A stretch of 64,000 nt of DNA, taken from NCBI RefSeq assembly GCF_025979705.1, contig NZ_CP110136.1, positions 3,038,001-3,102,000 on the forward strand, in the 5' to 3' direction. This DNA comes from Hymenobacter sp. YIM 151858-1. GTDB lineage: Bacteria; Bacteroidota; Bacteroidia; Cytophagales; Hymenobacteraceae. A model generated the notes under the pieces. The model searched no databases. It saw nothing but the letters and a program-made list of their open reading frames with translations, and was not told where the DNA came from. Position numbers and translations under genes: made by a program. Of the stretch, positions 5,762 through 15,599 are shown piece by piece (position 1 is the stretch's first letter; every line of letters begins with the position of its first letter).

Positions 5762-8572
5762 CTAAGCGCAGCCCAAATAGACGCGAAAGGTGGCGCCGGC
5801 GCCCTCCTGGCTCTGCACCTCGATGCGCCCGCCGTTGGCCTGCACGATGCGGTTTACGAGGTACAGACCTACGCCCGTACCCGCCGTGTGGGTGTGAAAG
5901 CGACGGAACAGGTGAAACAGCTCCGCGCCGTACTTCTCGGCATCGAAGCCCAGCCCGTTGTCTTGCACCACCAGCACGGGCTGCCCGCCCTCCAGCCACA
6001 TCGAGACGTGGATGCGCGCCGGCCGCTGCGGGTCGGCGTACTTGAGTGCGTTGCTCACCAGGTTAAGCAGGATGGTGCGCAGGTTGGCGCGAGCAAACGC
6101 CACGGTGGGGCGCACGCCAAAATCGGTGGTAAGGCGGGCGCGGGCAGCGCGTGCCTGCGGTTCGAGCGTGTTGAGTACTTCTTCGGTCAGATCCGCCAGC
6201 ACTACCGGCTCGGCCGGTGTTTCGCTTGCTTTCTGGGCCTGGCCCAGCACGGCCAAGTCCTCGATGGTGGTATTCAACTGCTGCACGGCCTCCTCCACCA
6301 TCCGCACCAGCAACTGCTCTTCAGCCGGGTCGGCGAAGGTAGCGGTACGGAGCAGCTCTTCCAGCAAGCCTGCAAGGTTGTGAACGGGCTGCTTGAGGTC
6401 GTGCGAGGCAGCGTACACGAAATTATCCAGGTCGCGGTTGGTGCGCGTAAGCTGCTCGTTGGCGTGCTTGAGGTCGGTGATGTCGATGGCTGAGCCCACG
6501 TAGCCGTACAGCTCGCCGTTGGGATAGAAGCTGGGTGCACCCTGCGACAGCAGCCAGCGATACTCGCCATCGTGGCGGCGCATGCGGTGCTCCAGCGTGT
6601 ACAGCGAGCGGGTGCGAATGGCCTCGCCCAAAGTGCGTTGGGCATGCTCGAGCTCTTCGGCCGGCAGATAAGCGGCCCAGCCCGTGGCCGTGTATTCCTC
6701 CACGCTCTTCACCCCCACGAAGTTCAGAAAGGCCTGGTTGGCGTAGCGAATGGTCGTGTCCGGCGTCACGGCCCACACTTGATTGGGCGCGGCATCGGCC
6801 ATGATGCGGAAACGGGCCTCGCTCTCGCGCACGGCCGCAATGGCCTGCTGCTGGGCTGTTACTTCGAACACAAACGCCAGGATGCCGTCTACCTCGCCGC
6901 GTTCGTCGCGACGGGCTTGGTAGACGAAGGTGAAGTACCGGTCTTCCAGCACGCCATCTGCTGGGCGCGCCAAGGGAATCCGCAGGGCCTGCTCCTCGTG
7001 GGTTCGGCCGGTAGCGTAAACCCCGCGCAGTATCCCGGCCACGGGGGTACCCGCAATTTCGGGCATGGCCTCGAAGATGGAGCGGCCTGCTAAGTCGCGC
7101 CCCGGCAGCAGCCGCTGGTAGCTGGGGTTCACGAACTCAAACACCAGCTCCGGCCCGGCCAGGATGCAAATGCCGGCGGGCGCCTGCTCGAAGACGGTGT
7201 ACAGCTTACGCTGCTGGGCCTCCCGCTCGTGGCGGGCCAGCACCTGCTCGGTTACGTCGTGGGCGAAAATGGAGATGCCCGCCACCGCGCCGTTTTCCTG
7301 GTAGGCCTGGTAGGTGAAGGTGAAGTACACGTCCTTGGCGGGCTGGCCGCCGAGCTGTTCCACCGTGAGCAGCACCTCCGTGCCGTAGAAGGTTTGGCCC
7401 GTCTGGTACACGTTGTTCATCCAGGCCACGAAGCCTTGCGCGGCGGTTTCGGGCAGGGCTTCGGCCAACGGCAGCCCCACCAGCTGCCGGCCCGGAAACA
7501 GCTGCTGGTAGGCGGCGTTCACGTACTCGAAGCGGTGCGCGGGGCCGCGCAGCAGGGCGATGCAGGCCGGGGTTTGCTCGAACACCTGAAAGAAGGTTTC
7601 GCGCTGCTGGGCCTGGTGCTGGGCGGCGGCCAGCAAATCGGCCTGCAGCGCCAGCGCCGCCTGGGCCCGCTCCTGCACCCGGGCTTCCAGCTCTTGGTTG
7701 AGCTGCTGCACTTGCTGGCGCGCCACCACCTGCGCCGTCACGTCGGTGCCCACGGTAAACAAGCCGCTGATGCCCCCATCGGGCCCACACAGCGGCTCGA
7801 ACACCGTGTTCCAGTACACCAGCTCCTGCCGGCCGTTGCGGTAAATGGTAGTGGGCTGCTCACTGGCCGTATGCGGGGTGCCCGTGGTGAACACCCGCTC
7901 AAAAATGGCCAGCACCTCGGGCGTGGCCGCCTCGGGCATCACCTCAAACACGGGGCGCCCAAGCACCGCATCCAGGGTGCGCCCCCAGATGGCCAGCGTT
8001 GTGGCGTTGGCCATGGCCACCTGAAACCGGGGGCCGTGGTACACGGCCACGGCCACGGGGGCTTGCTCGATAAAGTGCCGAAACTCGGTGCGCTGCTGCT
8101 CGGCGTCGGCGCGGGCTACTTGCTCGTTGGCTCGGCTTTCGCTTAGCTGCCGCTCGGCCAAGCGGCTGGCCGTAATATCCTGCACCGACTGAATGATGTA
8201 CTGCACCTGCCCGGCCGCGTCGAGCACAGGCGTGTGGCGCGCCTTCCAGTGGCGCTCCACAAAGTGTCCGGGCCGGGTGCGGTCGGGCACGTCGTAGTGC
8301 TGCGGAGCCATGTCGTGCGGCTGGCGGGTGGCCATTACCTGGGCCAGCGAGGCGCGCACGTTGGCCACGGCGTTGGCCTCGGGGGTGAGCGGGTTGTCGG
8401 GAAACGCCTCGAAGATGTACTGCCCGACGATAGTGGCCCGCTCGGTTAAGGTCGCGGCCAGGTAGTCGTCGCTGGCCCCCACAATCACCCATTCTGCTGA
8501 GAGCAACAGGGTGGCGCCGGGCTGGGCATTGAAGACGGACAGCCAGTCGGGCGGAGGCAGGGTCGTGGGCAT
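5762..8572 (-). CDS. Five-PAS hybrid-free sensor histidine kinase
   Basis: A 936-residue cytoplasmic kinase from the ATG at 8572. The in-frame ATG at 8650 is rejected because a TATCTTTG -7 box (8648-8655) overlaps it. Five successive PAS/PAC units are visible, each ending in a signature such as QDITASR, GTDVTAQ, AHDVTEQ, FEVTAQQ and IDITDLK. PAS3 and PAS4 are close relatives of each other (VFEQTPACIALL versus VFEQAPAGICIL). The HisKA phospho-acceptor is the His of ASHDLKQP. The ATPase domain shows the N box (NLVSNALKY), G1 (DNGLGFD), F box (LFHLFRRF) and G2 (GTGVGLYLV). There is no membrane helix or receiver domain and no adjacent response regulator. The gene contains no CCTAGG motif, unlike most genes here. 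Confidence 0.93.
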   Translation of the reverse strand: MPTTLPPPDWLSVFNAQPGATLLLSAEWVIVGASDDYLAATLTERATIVGQYIFEAFPDNPLTPEANAVANVRASLAQVMATRQPHDMAPQHYDVPDRTRPGHFVERHWKARHTPVLDAAGQVQYIIQSVQDITASRLAERQLSESRANEQVARADAEQQRTEFRHFIEQAPVAVAVYHGPRFQVAMANATTLAIWGRTLDAVLGRPVFEVMPEAATPEVLAIFERVFTTGTPHTASEQPTTIYRNGRQELVYWNTVFEPLCGPDGGISGLFTVGTDVTAQVVARQQVQQLNQELEARVQERAQAALALQADLLAAAQHQAQQRETFFQVFEQTPACIALLRGPAHRFEYVNAAYQQLFPGRQLVGLPLAEALPETAAQGFVAWMNNVYQTGQTFYGTEVLLTVEQLGGQPAKDVYFTFTYQAYQENGAVAGISIFAHDVTEQVLARHEREAQQRKLYTVFEQAPAGICILAGPELVFEFVNPSYQRLLPGRDLAGRSIFEAMPEIAGTPVAGILRGVYATGRTHEEQALRIPLARPADGVLEDRYFTFVYQARRDERGEVDGILAFVFEVTAQQQAIAAVRESEARFRIMADAAPNQVWAVTPDTTIRYANQAFLNFVGVKSVEEYTATGWAAYLPAEELEHAQRTLGEAIRTRSLYTLEHRMRRHDGEYRWLLSQGAPSFYPNGELYGYVGSAIDITDLKHANEQLTRTNRDLDNFVYAASHDLKQPVHNLAGLLEELLRTATFADPAEEQLLVRMVEEAVQQLNTTIEDLAVLGQAQKASETPAEPVVLADLTEEVLNTLEPQARAARARLTTDFGVRPTVAFARANLRTILLNLVSNALKYADPQRPARIHVSMWLEGGQPVLVVQDNGLGFDAEKYGAELFHLFRRFHTHTAGTGVGLYLVNRIVQANGGRIEVQSQEGAGATFRVYLGCA

Positions 8573-8647
8573 CGAGAAAAACGCAAATTCCCAGCAGCCT
8601 TTGCAGGAGCTACCCAGGCTCACGTAAAATGGCTGGTGCTGGCCCGC

Positions 8648-8655
8648 CAAAGATA
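8648..8655 (-). promoter_or_regulatory. -7 promoter box of the PAS kinase
   Basis: TATCTTTG on the minus strand matches TAnnTTTG, 76 bases before the chosen start. It also argues against the longer reading frame. Confidence 0.5.
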
Positions 8656-9046
8656 AAAATATGCTCCGGCGTGTAGGGAGCCGGCCAACGAAGCTTACGC
8701 GAAAAGTTCGTGGCTTTCAGAAATATGCACCCGCACGCCTTCCGGCATCTGCTCGCCCTTTCGAGGGCAACCCAGCGCGCCCGGCGCGGCTCTGCCCAAG
8801 CCGCGCCCTAGGTTTGCGCTGTGCTTAAGCCATTGGTCAGGAAGATTTCCCGGATGCGGTGGGGCGAAACGGAACAGGTGCGGCAAGCGCGCACCACGGC
8901 ACCCGTGCTGCGCAATTCCTTCAAAGGCACGGCTGGTTTGCGCCAAATTCCTGTTGCAATGCCCCTCTTCAGCCACTGCCTGATACCCATGCGCTGATGA
9001 CACTGGCTGCTGCCTGGAGGGCAAAGAATACCAAGCGCGATTTGCC
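8651..9046. other. Non-coding stretch, about 400 bases
   Basis: Between the PAS kinase and the LytTR regulator. It holds the PAS kinase promoter box and a CCTAGGT motif followed by TTG at 8807. I see no supported gene, tRNA or clear hairpin. Confidence 0.5.
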
Positions 9047-9775
9047 CTACTGCCAGCCCCGCAGCAGCTTGTAAAACGCGTCGGCGTAGGTGTCGCTGAT
9101 GGGGATGATCTGGTCGGCAATCTGAATTCGGTTTTTCTCGATGTGGTCAATTTTATCAATGGCGACTAGGAATGAGCGGTGCACGCGGGCGAAGTCCTGA
9201 GCGGGCAGCAGCTCCTCGAGCTTGGCAAAGCTCAGCAGCGTCATGATCTTCTCATCCGGGGTATGAATCCGTAAATAGTCTTTCATGCCCTCCACGAAGA
9301 GAATATCCCGGGTAGCCACTTTCTGAATGCGGTGGCCAACTTTCAGAAACAGGTACTCCTGCTCGTTCCGGCTATCGGCTCTTTCTACTGATTTGTGCGG
9401 GGTATACCTAGGACTTTGCTCCTGGTACAGGCGCAAAACGCTTCGGTAAAACCGCTCGAACGTGAAAGGCTTCAGCAGGTAGTCCCGCACCTCCAAGTCG
9501 TAGGCCTTCAGCGCGTACTGGTCGTAGGCGGTGGTGAGGATGATCAGGGGTTTGGGGCTGAGCATCGGGATGAAGCTGAGCCCGTCCAGATCGGGCATGT
9601 TGATGTCCAGAAACAGCAGGTCGGGCTGGTCGGCCTTCAGCGGCGCGGCGGCCTCCAAGGGGCTCATGAAAGTGCCTTTCAGCTCCAGAAACGGGACTTT
9701 GCGGATGTATTCCTCCAGGATTTCCTGGGCCAGGTGCTCGTCCTCAATGATGTAGCAAGTGAGCTTCTCTTTCAT
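9047..9775 (-). CDS. LytTR-family response regulator
   Basis: A 242-residue regulator started at the ATG at 9773-9775 (KEKLTCYIIEDEH); the longer in-frame reading would overlap the kinase gene by 100 bases. Receiver domain at residues 5-118: acidic pair E11-D12, phospho-acceptor D57 (FLDINMPDLDG), Thr81/82 and Lys102 (LLKPF). LytTR DNA-binding domain at about 140-238, with the typical FVEGMKDYLRIHT strand and FARVHRSFLVAIDKI. It is the cognate partner of the LytS-type kinase, whose gene it overlaps by 32 bases. The pair sits divergently beside an ABC transporter operon that it may control. Confidence 0.93.
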   Translation of the reverse strand: MKEKLTCYIIEDEHLAQEILEEYIRKVPFLELKGTFMSPLEAAAPLKADQPDLLFLDINMPDLDGLSFIPMLSPKPLIILTTAYDQYALKAYDLEVRDYLLKPFTFERFYRSVLRLYQEQSPRYTPHKSVERADSRNEQEYLFLKVGHRIQKVATRDILFVEGMKDYLRIHTPDEKIMTLLSFAKLEELLPAQDFARVHRSFLVAIDKIDHIEKNRIQIADQIIPISDTYADAFYKLLRGWQ

Positions 9776-10766
9776 GCGCCGGTGCGTGGAGGCCGTGGAT
9801 GGTGAGCGTGACCGTAAAGGTGTTGCCCGCGTCCTGAATGGCAAGCGTGTGCTGATCGGGATACAACAATGCCAGCCTTTTCCGGACGTTGGGCAAGCCG
9901 ATGCCGCCGGGTTCCTGCAGCGTAGCAGCCTGTCGGTTGCCGATGGGGTTCTGCACGCTGAAGGTCAGGTTGCCGGCTGCTACCTCCAGGCGCACTTTCA
10001 GGTCGCCGGGCCCGAGGCGGGCGGGGCTGTGCTTGTAGGCGTTTTCCAGCAGGTGAATGAACAGCAAGGGGGCAATGGAGCAGGCTTCAACATCTCCCGC
10101 CAGCTGCAGGTCGACCACCGGGTTGCTCCGGTACCGAAGCTGCTGCAAGCTCACGTAATCATGCAGGTAATCCATTTCCCGGGCCAGCGGCACCGTGGCC
10201 GCATTCGACTCATAAATCATGTAGCGCATCAACGAGGCCAGGTGCATCAGCGCCTCCGGGGCCGCGGGGGCTTGCTTGTATACCAGCGTGTGGATGTTGT
10301 TGAGGGTATTGAACAGGAAGTGCGGGTTGATTTGCGACCTCAGGTAGTGCAGCTCCGCCTCCACGGCCTGTTTCTCTAGCTGCTCTTTCCGGATGGTGTT
10401 GAGCACCAGCGTCTCGGTGACGCGGGCCAGCCAGCTCAGGAAGAGAAAGACGACGGCCGTAACGAGGTGCATCATGTACTGCCCAAAGTCGAACGGCTTT
10501 TGGTAGAAAAGGAAAAAAGGCAGCGGCCCGGTCAGGCCGATGCCCGGCAGCCGCAGCCAATAACCACGTCCTTTCGGCCTGCCGGAATACTGGGTTAGCA
10601 GGTAGAAATGGCCGTAAAAAACGTACAAACAGGTGGCTATAAACCCTTTGGTGGTGCTCACCCAATGGGCGTCGCCATCCGTGCTCAGCTGCAAGCCGAC
10701 CAATAAGGTGAATAAGACCCAGACGACGAGGTGAATCAGCCAGAAGATTCGTTTGACGCGCTCCAT
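9744..10766 (-). CDS. LytS/YehU-type sensor histidine kinase
   Basis: A 340-residue membrane kinase. Four hydrophobic segments lie in residues 8-113 (IFWLIHLVVWVLFTLLVGL; FIATCLYVFYGHFYLL; LPFFLFYQK region; MMHLVTAVVFLFLSWL), followed by a coiled linker. The His_kinase box is LRSQINPHFLFNTLNN, with phospho-acceptor His149. The C-terminal ATPase part has LLENAYKHSP (N box) and the reduced GGIGLPNVRKRL motif typical of this family. It pairs with the LytTR regulator, which it precedes with a 32-base overlap. No periplasmic ligand domain is present, so the signal is probably sensed in or near the membrane. Confidence 0.93.
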   Translation of the reverse strand: MERVKRIFWLIHLVVWVLFTLLVGLQLSTDGDAHWVSTTKGFIATCLYVFYGHFYLLTQYSGRPKGRGYWLRLPGIGLTGPLPFFLFYQKPFDFGQYMMHLVTAVVFLFLSWLARVTETLVLNTIRKEQLEKQAVEAELHYLRSQINPHFLFNTLNNIHTLVYKQAPAAPEALMHLASLMRYMIYESNAATVPLAREMDYLHDYVSLQQLRYRSNPVVDLQLAGDVEACSIAPLLFIHLLENAYKHSPARLGPGDLKVRLEVAAGNLTFSVQNPIGNRQAATLQEPGGIGLPNVRKRLALLYPDQHTLAIQDAGNTFTVTLTIHGLHAPAHEREAHLLHH

Positions 10767-11020
10767 AGCACAAAGGTGGGTTTTGCGGCGGTGGCCGGCG
10801 CCGGCGCCTCGACCAGTTGCCCGGGCTAATCTACGAGCGGGGCAAAGCAGCCGGCCAGCGCATTGGCGGAAGCAAAGCCCCGATTGGTCGATTACTTCGC
10901 GGCGCCAGCATATCCGTTTTCATCTTCCGATTTGGCAAGTGTTGCTTCGACCTGAAAGAGAAAGCATCAACCTAGGTGCTTTCCTCATTTCAACATACGA
11001 ACCGAAGCCAATCAGCTAAC

Positions 11021-11950
11021 ATGGGAATGCACCCGTTGGTCCTTACTATCCGCAACGTCTCCAAACGATATGCGAATGGCGTTCAGGCATTGGATAATGT
11101 GTCGCTGGATATTCCGCCGGGCATGTATGGCTTGCTCGGCCCGAACGGCGCGGGCAAGAGCACGCTCATGCGTACGCTCGCCACGCTGCAGCAGCCCGAT
11201 ACCGGCACCATCCACCTAGGCGACATCGATGTGGTGCACCAGCAGGAGGCGGTGCGCCAAACGCTGGGCTACCTGCCCCAGGAATTCGGCGTGTACCCCA
11301 AAGCCAGTGCGGAGGAGCTGCTCGACTACTTCGCGGTGCTGAAAGGCATTACCAACCGGGCGCTGCGCCGGGAAACCACCGAGGCCTTGCTGCGGCAAAC
11401 CAACCTGTGGGACAAGCGCAAGCAGAAGTTGGGCGGCTTTTCGGGCGGCATGAAGCAGCGGTTTGGCGTAGCTGTGGCTTTGCTGGGCAATCCTAGGTTA
11501 CTGATTGTGGACGAGCCCACGGCCGGCTTGGACCCGGCCGAGCGGGTGCGCTTCCTGAACCTGCTGAGCGAGCTGGGCGAAAACAGCGTGGTCATCCTCT
11601 CCACCCACATCGTGGAGGACGTGGCCGAGCTGTGCACGCGCATGGCTATCATCAACCACGGCCGGATTTTGCTCGAAGCCGAGCCGCTGCGCGCCGTGGA
11701 GCAGCTGCACGGCCGCATCTGGCGCAAGCTCACCGATAAACAGAGCCTGCCGACGCTGGAGCAGGAGCACCAAATCATTTCGGCTAAGCTGCTGAGTGGC
11801 CGCACCTTGGTGCACGTGTTCAGCCCGGAAACGCCCGGCCACGGTTTTGAGCCGGTGGCCCCTGAGCTGGAGGATGTCTATTTCAGTGCCCTGGCGGGCT
11901 GCTTCGGCCCGGCCAGTCGGCAGCTGCAAGCGGAGGAGGTAGCGCTATGA
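11021..11950 (+). CDS. ABC transporter ATP-binding protein
   Basis: A 309-residue ATPase from the ATG at 11021 (MGMHPLVLTI); an upstream in-frame ATG at 10976 is less likely because family homology begins after 11021. Walker A is GPNGAGKS (40-47), the signature FSGGMKQR begins at about 140, Walker B is LLIVDEP (160-166) and the H-switch is His196 (LSTHIVED). The C-terminal extension after residue 225 is typical of CcmA-like ABC-2 exporter ATPases. The stop overlaps the start of the permease-peptidase gene by four bases, so they are co-translated and form one transporter. The neighbouring LytS/LytTR pair is divergent and may regulate it. Confidence 0.93.
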   Translation: MGMHPLVLTIRNVSKRYANGVQALDNVSLDIPPGMYGLLGPNGAGKSTLMRTLATLQQPDTGTIHLGDIDVVHQQEAVRQTLGYLPQEFGVYPKASAEELLDYFAVLKGITNRALRRETTEALLRQTNLWDKRKQKLGGFSGGMKQRFGVAVALLGNPRLLIVDEPTAGLDPAERVRFLNLLSELGENSVVILSTHIVEDVAELCTRMAIINHGRILLEAEPLRAVEQLHGRIWRKLTDKQSLPTLEQEHQIISAKLLSGRTLVHVFSPETPGHGFEPVAPELEDVYFSALAGCFGPASRQLQAEEVAL

Positions 11951-14900
11951 TGCTGCGACGGATTTTCGCGCTGGAGTTCCGCTACCAGCTGCGCCGGGCC
12001 GCTACCTGGCTCTACTTCGCAGTGATAGGGCTTATTGCGTTTCTCATTGTCACGGCCAATTACCTCTCCGATGCCCAGGAGGGCTACTTTCTGGTCAATG
12101 CGCCCATCGTCATTGCCACGGTGGCGGTGTTGTGCAGCGTGTTTTGGCTCTTGATCGGGGCCTCCGTGGCGGGCGACGCGGCGGCGCGCGATGTGCAGAC
12201 CCGCATGCACCTGCTCACCTACACCGCCCCTACCAGCAAAGCCGACTACCTGGGCGGGCGGTTACTGGCGGCCCTCGCCCTCAATGTGCTCGTGCTGCTG
12301 GCCGTGCCGGCGGGCCTGCTGCTGGCCCTGCACGGCTCCGGAATCGAGGCCGAGTTGCTGGGGCCGTTCCGCGCGGCGGCTTACCTCACGGCTTTTTTCT
12401 TTATCGTGTTGCCCAACGCTTTTTTCGCCACGGCCATTCAGTTCTCGGTGGCGGCGCTCAGCCGCCGGGCCATCGGCAGTTACCTGGGCGGCGCGGCCCT
12501 GTTTGTGGCGGCCTACGTGGTGGGGCAGGCGTTGCAGCACCAAGGGCAATGGGGCAATCTGATTGACCCCATGGGTTTTACCCCGATTATGGGCCATATG
12601 TCGAGCTGGAGCCCCCTGGAGCTGAATGCGCGCCTGGTGCTATTAGAAGACACGTTTCTCCTCAACCGCCTCCTGTGGCTGGGCGTCTCGCTGGGCATGC
12701 TGGCGTTTACCTATTCGCGCTTTCAGCTCGTGCTGCCCGAAGCCGGCCAAAAACAAACCCTAGGTCAGCAGCCACAAGCAACGGTGGCCGACCAGGAGCT
12801 GATCGACCACAAAACCGCCAAGGCCCTGCCGCCAACCCGGGGCACGTTTGGGCTGGCTACGCGGCTGCACCAGTTGCGCCTGCTTACCTCGACGGCCTTT
12901 TTGCAACTCGCCAAAAGCAAGGCCGGCCTGCCCCTGCTGGGTTTGCTGGCTTTGGCGGTGGGCTTGGCCGCCCCCGGCAACCTGAAGGCCCGAGGTGTGC
13001 CCTTGCTGCCCCGCACCGATTTTGTCGTGGATTACCTGACCGCGCCCATCACGCAGCCCGACAAGTTCTGGGTCATCATCGGGGTGCTCATCATTTTCTA
13101 CGCCGGGGAGCTGGTGTGGCGGGAACGGGAAACCGGCCTGAGCGAAATAGCCCACGCCGCGCCGGTGCCCGAATGGGTGCAGCTGCTGAGCCGGTATTTG
13201 GCCCTGGAGCTGGTGCTGGTGGCGTGGCTGGCCTTTCTGCTGATGGCCGGCCTAGGTGCGCAGGCAGCCATAGGTGGGTTCAAGCCCGAAATCGGGCTGT
13301 ACGTGCCGGTGCTGTTCGGGCTGCAGCTGCTGGATTGCCTGCTCTTTCCCTTGCTGGCCCTGGCCGTGCACGTGCTGCTGAACCAGAAGTACCCAGGGCA
13401 CCTAGTGGCGCTGCTGGCTTACGGGTGCCTCGTCTTTGCCCCGAAACTCGGCATCGAGCACAAGCTGCTCATCTATGCCGCCAGCCCAGGCTGGACCTAT
13501 ACCGACATGGCCGGCTTCGGGCCGACGCTGGCGCCCTGGCTGTGGTTTAAAGGCTACTGGCTGGCGTGGGGACTGTTGCTGGCGGTGGTGGCGGTGCTGT
13601 TTTGGGTGCGAAGCCGGGAAACCAGTGTGGCCGCCCGCCTGCAGCTGGCGCGGCAGCGCTTTACTGGCTCGTTGGCCCGGGTGGCGGCAGCGGCTACCGG
13701 CGGCATTTTGGTGGCCGGCGGTTTTATCTTCTACAATACCAACATACTGAACGACTACGCCAGCACTGCCGACGCGGAGGCGCAGCGGGCCGACTACGAA
13801 CACCGCTTCCGCCGCTACCAGAACCGGCCCCAGCCCCTGCTGGCCGGCGTAAACCTAGGGGTAGAGATATACCCCAAGCACCGGGCGGTGCAGCTAGAGG
13901 GCACCTACCTGCTGGTAAATAATCATCAGGGGCCTATCGACTCGGTTCTGTTAGCAACGGGGACGGGTGGCGTCGAAACCTCCTTGGTTCATTTCGACCA
14001 GCCAGCCAAGGAAGTGCTCGTAGACGCGGAGCACGGCCAGCGCATCTACGCCCTGGCGCAGCCTCTGCCTCCCGGCGATTCGCTGCGCCTGCGCTTTCGG
14101 GTATCCTACCAGGCGCGGGGTTTTTCTAACAACGGCGCCGACGCGCAGGTGCTGGCAAACGGCACCAGCTTCCGCAACATGGAGTGGCTGCCCGTCATCG
14201 GCTACCAGCCCTACCGGGAGCTCGACGAGCCTGGCGCCCGCAAAGCGCACGGCCTGGCACCCAGGCCCGCCACGGCCTCGCTCTACAACGTGGCAGCGCG
14301 CCGCTACGCCCCGTTTGCTGAGCAGATCAGCTTTGAGGCCGTTGTGGGTACCGATGCCGACCAGACAGCAGTGGCGCCGGGCACCCTGCGCCGTACCTGG
14401 CTTAAAAACGGCCGTCGCTACTTTCATTACGCCACCGACGCGCCCATCCGGAATGAGTACGCCTTTTTCTCGGCCAATTATGCGCTGCAGGAAGGCACAT
14501 GGCGCAACCCCTCGGCAAGCGCAAAGCAAGAGGTAGCCATTCAGGTTTACTACCCGCCGGGCCCGGCAGAGAACCCCGCGCGGATGATCCGCAGCGCCCA
14601 GGCGTCGCTGCACTACTACTCCCGGCAGTTTGGGCCCTACCCGCACCGGCAGCTCCGCTTTGTGGCCCACCCCAGCTACGCCTTCGGCCACCATGCCGCG
14701 CCTATCGACATCACGGCCGAAGAAGGCTTTTTTTTGCTGAACCCGAAGGCTGACGAGCGGGGCTTTGACCTGGTAACGGCCGTGGTGGCGCACGAGGTAG
14801 CGCACCAGTGGTGGGGCAACCAGCTCAAGCAAGCCTACGTGGAGGGCGCGGGCCTGATTACCGAAAGCCTGGCGTGGTACTCGGCCATGGGCGTGCTGGA

Positions 14901-15567
14901 GGACCAATATGGGCCCGAGCACCTAGGGGCGCTCCTGCGTTTTCTGCGGGAAGAAAACGAAACCCCGCGCACCCGCGCCGCCAAGCCCCTGCTGCAGGCC
15001 GACGGCTTTTACCAGAACTACCGCAAAGGCCCCCTGGCGCTGTACGCGCTCAGCCAGTACATGGGCCGCGACCGGGTAAACCACGCGGTGCGGAGTTTGC
15101 TGGCCAACCACCGCCCCGGCACGCTGCCCCGGCCTACCTCGCTGGACCTCTACCGAGAGCTGCAGGCGGCCGCGCCCGACTCGCTCCAGCCGCTGCTCCG
15201 CGACCTGTTCGAGGTCAATACCTTTTGGGAGCTGGCCACGAAAACCGCCACCGCCAAACAGACCCAAGCCGGCACCTGGCAGCTGACGCTCACCGTGCAG
15301 GCCACCAAGCTGGCGGTGGACAGCGCCGGCACCGAAACCAATCTGCCGATGCAGGACTGGGTGGAAATCGGCGTATTCACGCCGGCCGAAGCCGGTAAGG
15401 AGTTCGGCAAGCAGCTTTACCGGCAAAAGCACCTAATCAAAGCGGGCCGGCAGACCATTGTGCTGACGCTGCCCGGCCGCCCCGCCAAAGCCGCCGTTGA
15501 CCCGCGCCGTTTGTTCATTGACTGGAAGCTCACGGACAACGACAAAATGGTAAAGCTTGCCCAGTAG
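11947..15567 (+). CDS. ABC-2 permease fused to an M1-family metallopeptidase domain
   Basis: A 1206-residue inner-membrane protein. Residues 1-620 hold two sets of ABC-2-type membrane helices (AATWLYFAVIGLIAFLIVTA; later FWVIIGVLIIFYAGELVWRE and following). Residues about 640-1200 form an extracytoplasmic M1 aminopeptidase-like part. The zinc motif HEVAHQWWGN starts at residue 949. The third ligand is probably Glu973 (ITESLAWY), 19 residues after His953, where classical M1 enzymes have 18. A GAMEN-type exopeptidase motif is not evident (AFGHHAAPID instead), so peptidase activity or specificity may be altered. This fusion is known in Bacteroidota. It overlaps the ATPase gene by four bases and ends before a strong bidirectional terminator. 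Confidence 0.9.
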   Translation: MMLRRIFALEFRYQLRRAATWLYFAVIGLIAFLIVTANYLSDAQEGYFLVNAPIVIATVAVLCSVFWLLIGASVAGDAAARDVQTRMHLLTYTAPTSKADYLGGRLLAALALNVLVLLAVPAGLLLALHGSGIEAELLGPFRAAAYLTAFFFIVLPNAFFATAIQFSVAALSRRAIGSYLGGAALFVAAYVVGQALQHQGQWGNLIDPMGFTPIMGHMSSWSPLELNARLVLLEDTFLLNRLLWLGVSLGMLAFTYSRFQLVLPEAGQKQTLGQQPQATVADQELIDHKTAKALPPTRGTFGLATRLHQLRLLTSTAFLQLAKSKAGLPLLGLLALAVGLAAPGNLKARGVPLLPRTDFVVDYLTAPITQPDKFWVIIGVLIIFYAGELVWRERETGLSEIAHAAPVPEWVQLLSRYLALELVLVAWLAFLLMAGLGAQAAIGGFKPEIGLYVPVLFGLQLLDCLLFPLLALAVHVLLNQKYPGHLVALLAYGCLVFAPKLGIEHKLLIYAASPGWTYTDMAGFGPTLAPWLWFKGYWLAWGLLLAVVAVLFWVRSRETSVAARLQLARQRFTGSLARVAAAATGGILVAGGFIFYNTNILNDYASTADAEAQRADYEHRFRRYQNRPQPLLAGVNLGVEIYPKHRAVQLEGTYLLVNNHQGPIDSVLLATGTGGVETSLVHFDQPAKEVLVDAEHGQRIYALAQPLPPGDSLRLRFRVSYQARGFSNNGADAQVLANGTSFRNMEWLPVIGYQPYRELDEPGARKAHGLAPRPATASLYNVAARRYAPFAEQISFEAVVGTDADQTAVAPGTLRRTWLKNGRRYFHYATDAPIRNEYAFFSANYALQEGTWRNPSASAKQEVAIQVYYPPGPAENPARMIRSAQASLHYYSRQFGPYPHRQLRFVAHPSYAFGHHAAPIDITAEEGFFLLNPKADERGFDLVTAVVAHEVAHQWWGNQLKQAYVEGAGLITESLAWYSAMGVLEDQYGPEHLGALLRFLREENETPRTRAAKPLLQADGFYQNYRKGPLALYALSQYMGRDRVNHAVRSLLANHRPGTLPRPTSLDLYRELQAAAPDSLQPLLRDLFEVNTFWELATKTATAKQTQAGTWQLTLTVQATKLAVDSAGTETNLPMQDWVEIGVFTPAEAGKEFGKQLYRQKHLIKAGRQTIVLTLPGRPAKAAVDPRRLFIDWKLTDNDKMVKLAQ

Positions 15568-15599
15568 TTATGATTGGGCCACCCGTTAATCGGCCGCCT

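Noticed and set aside
8695-9159. 154-residue minus-strand ORF between the PAS kinase and LytTR genes
   Set aside because: It overlaps the real LytTR gene in another frame and has no domain or promoter support.
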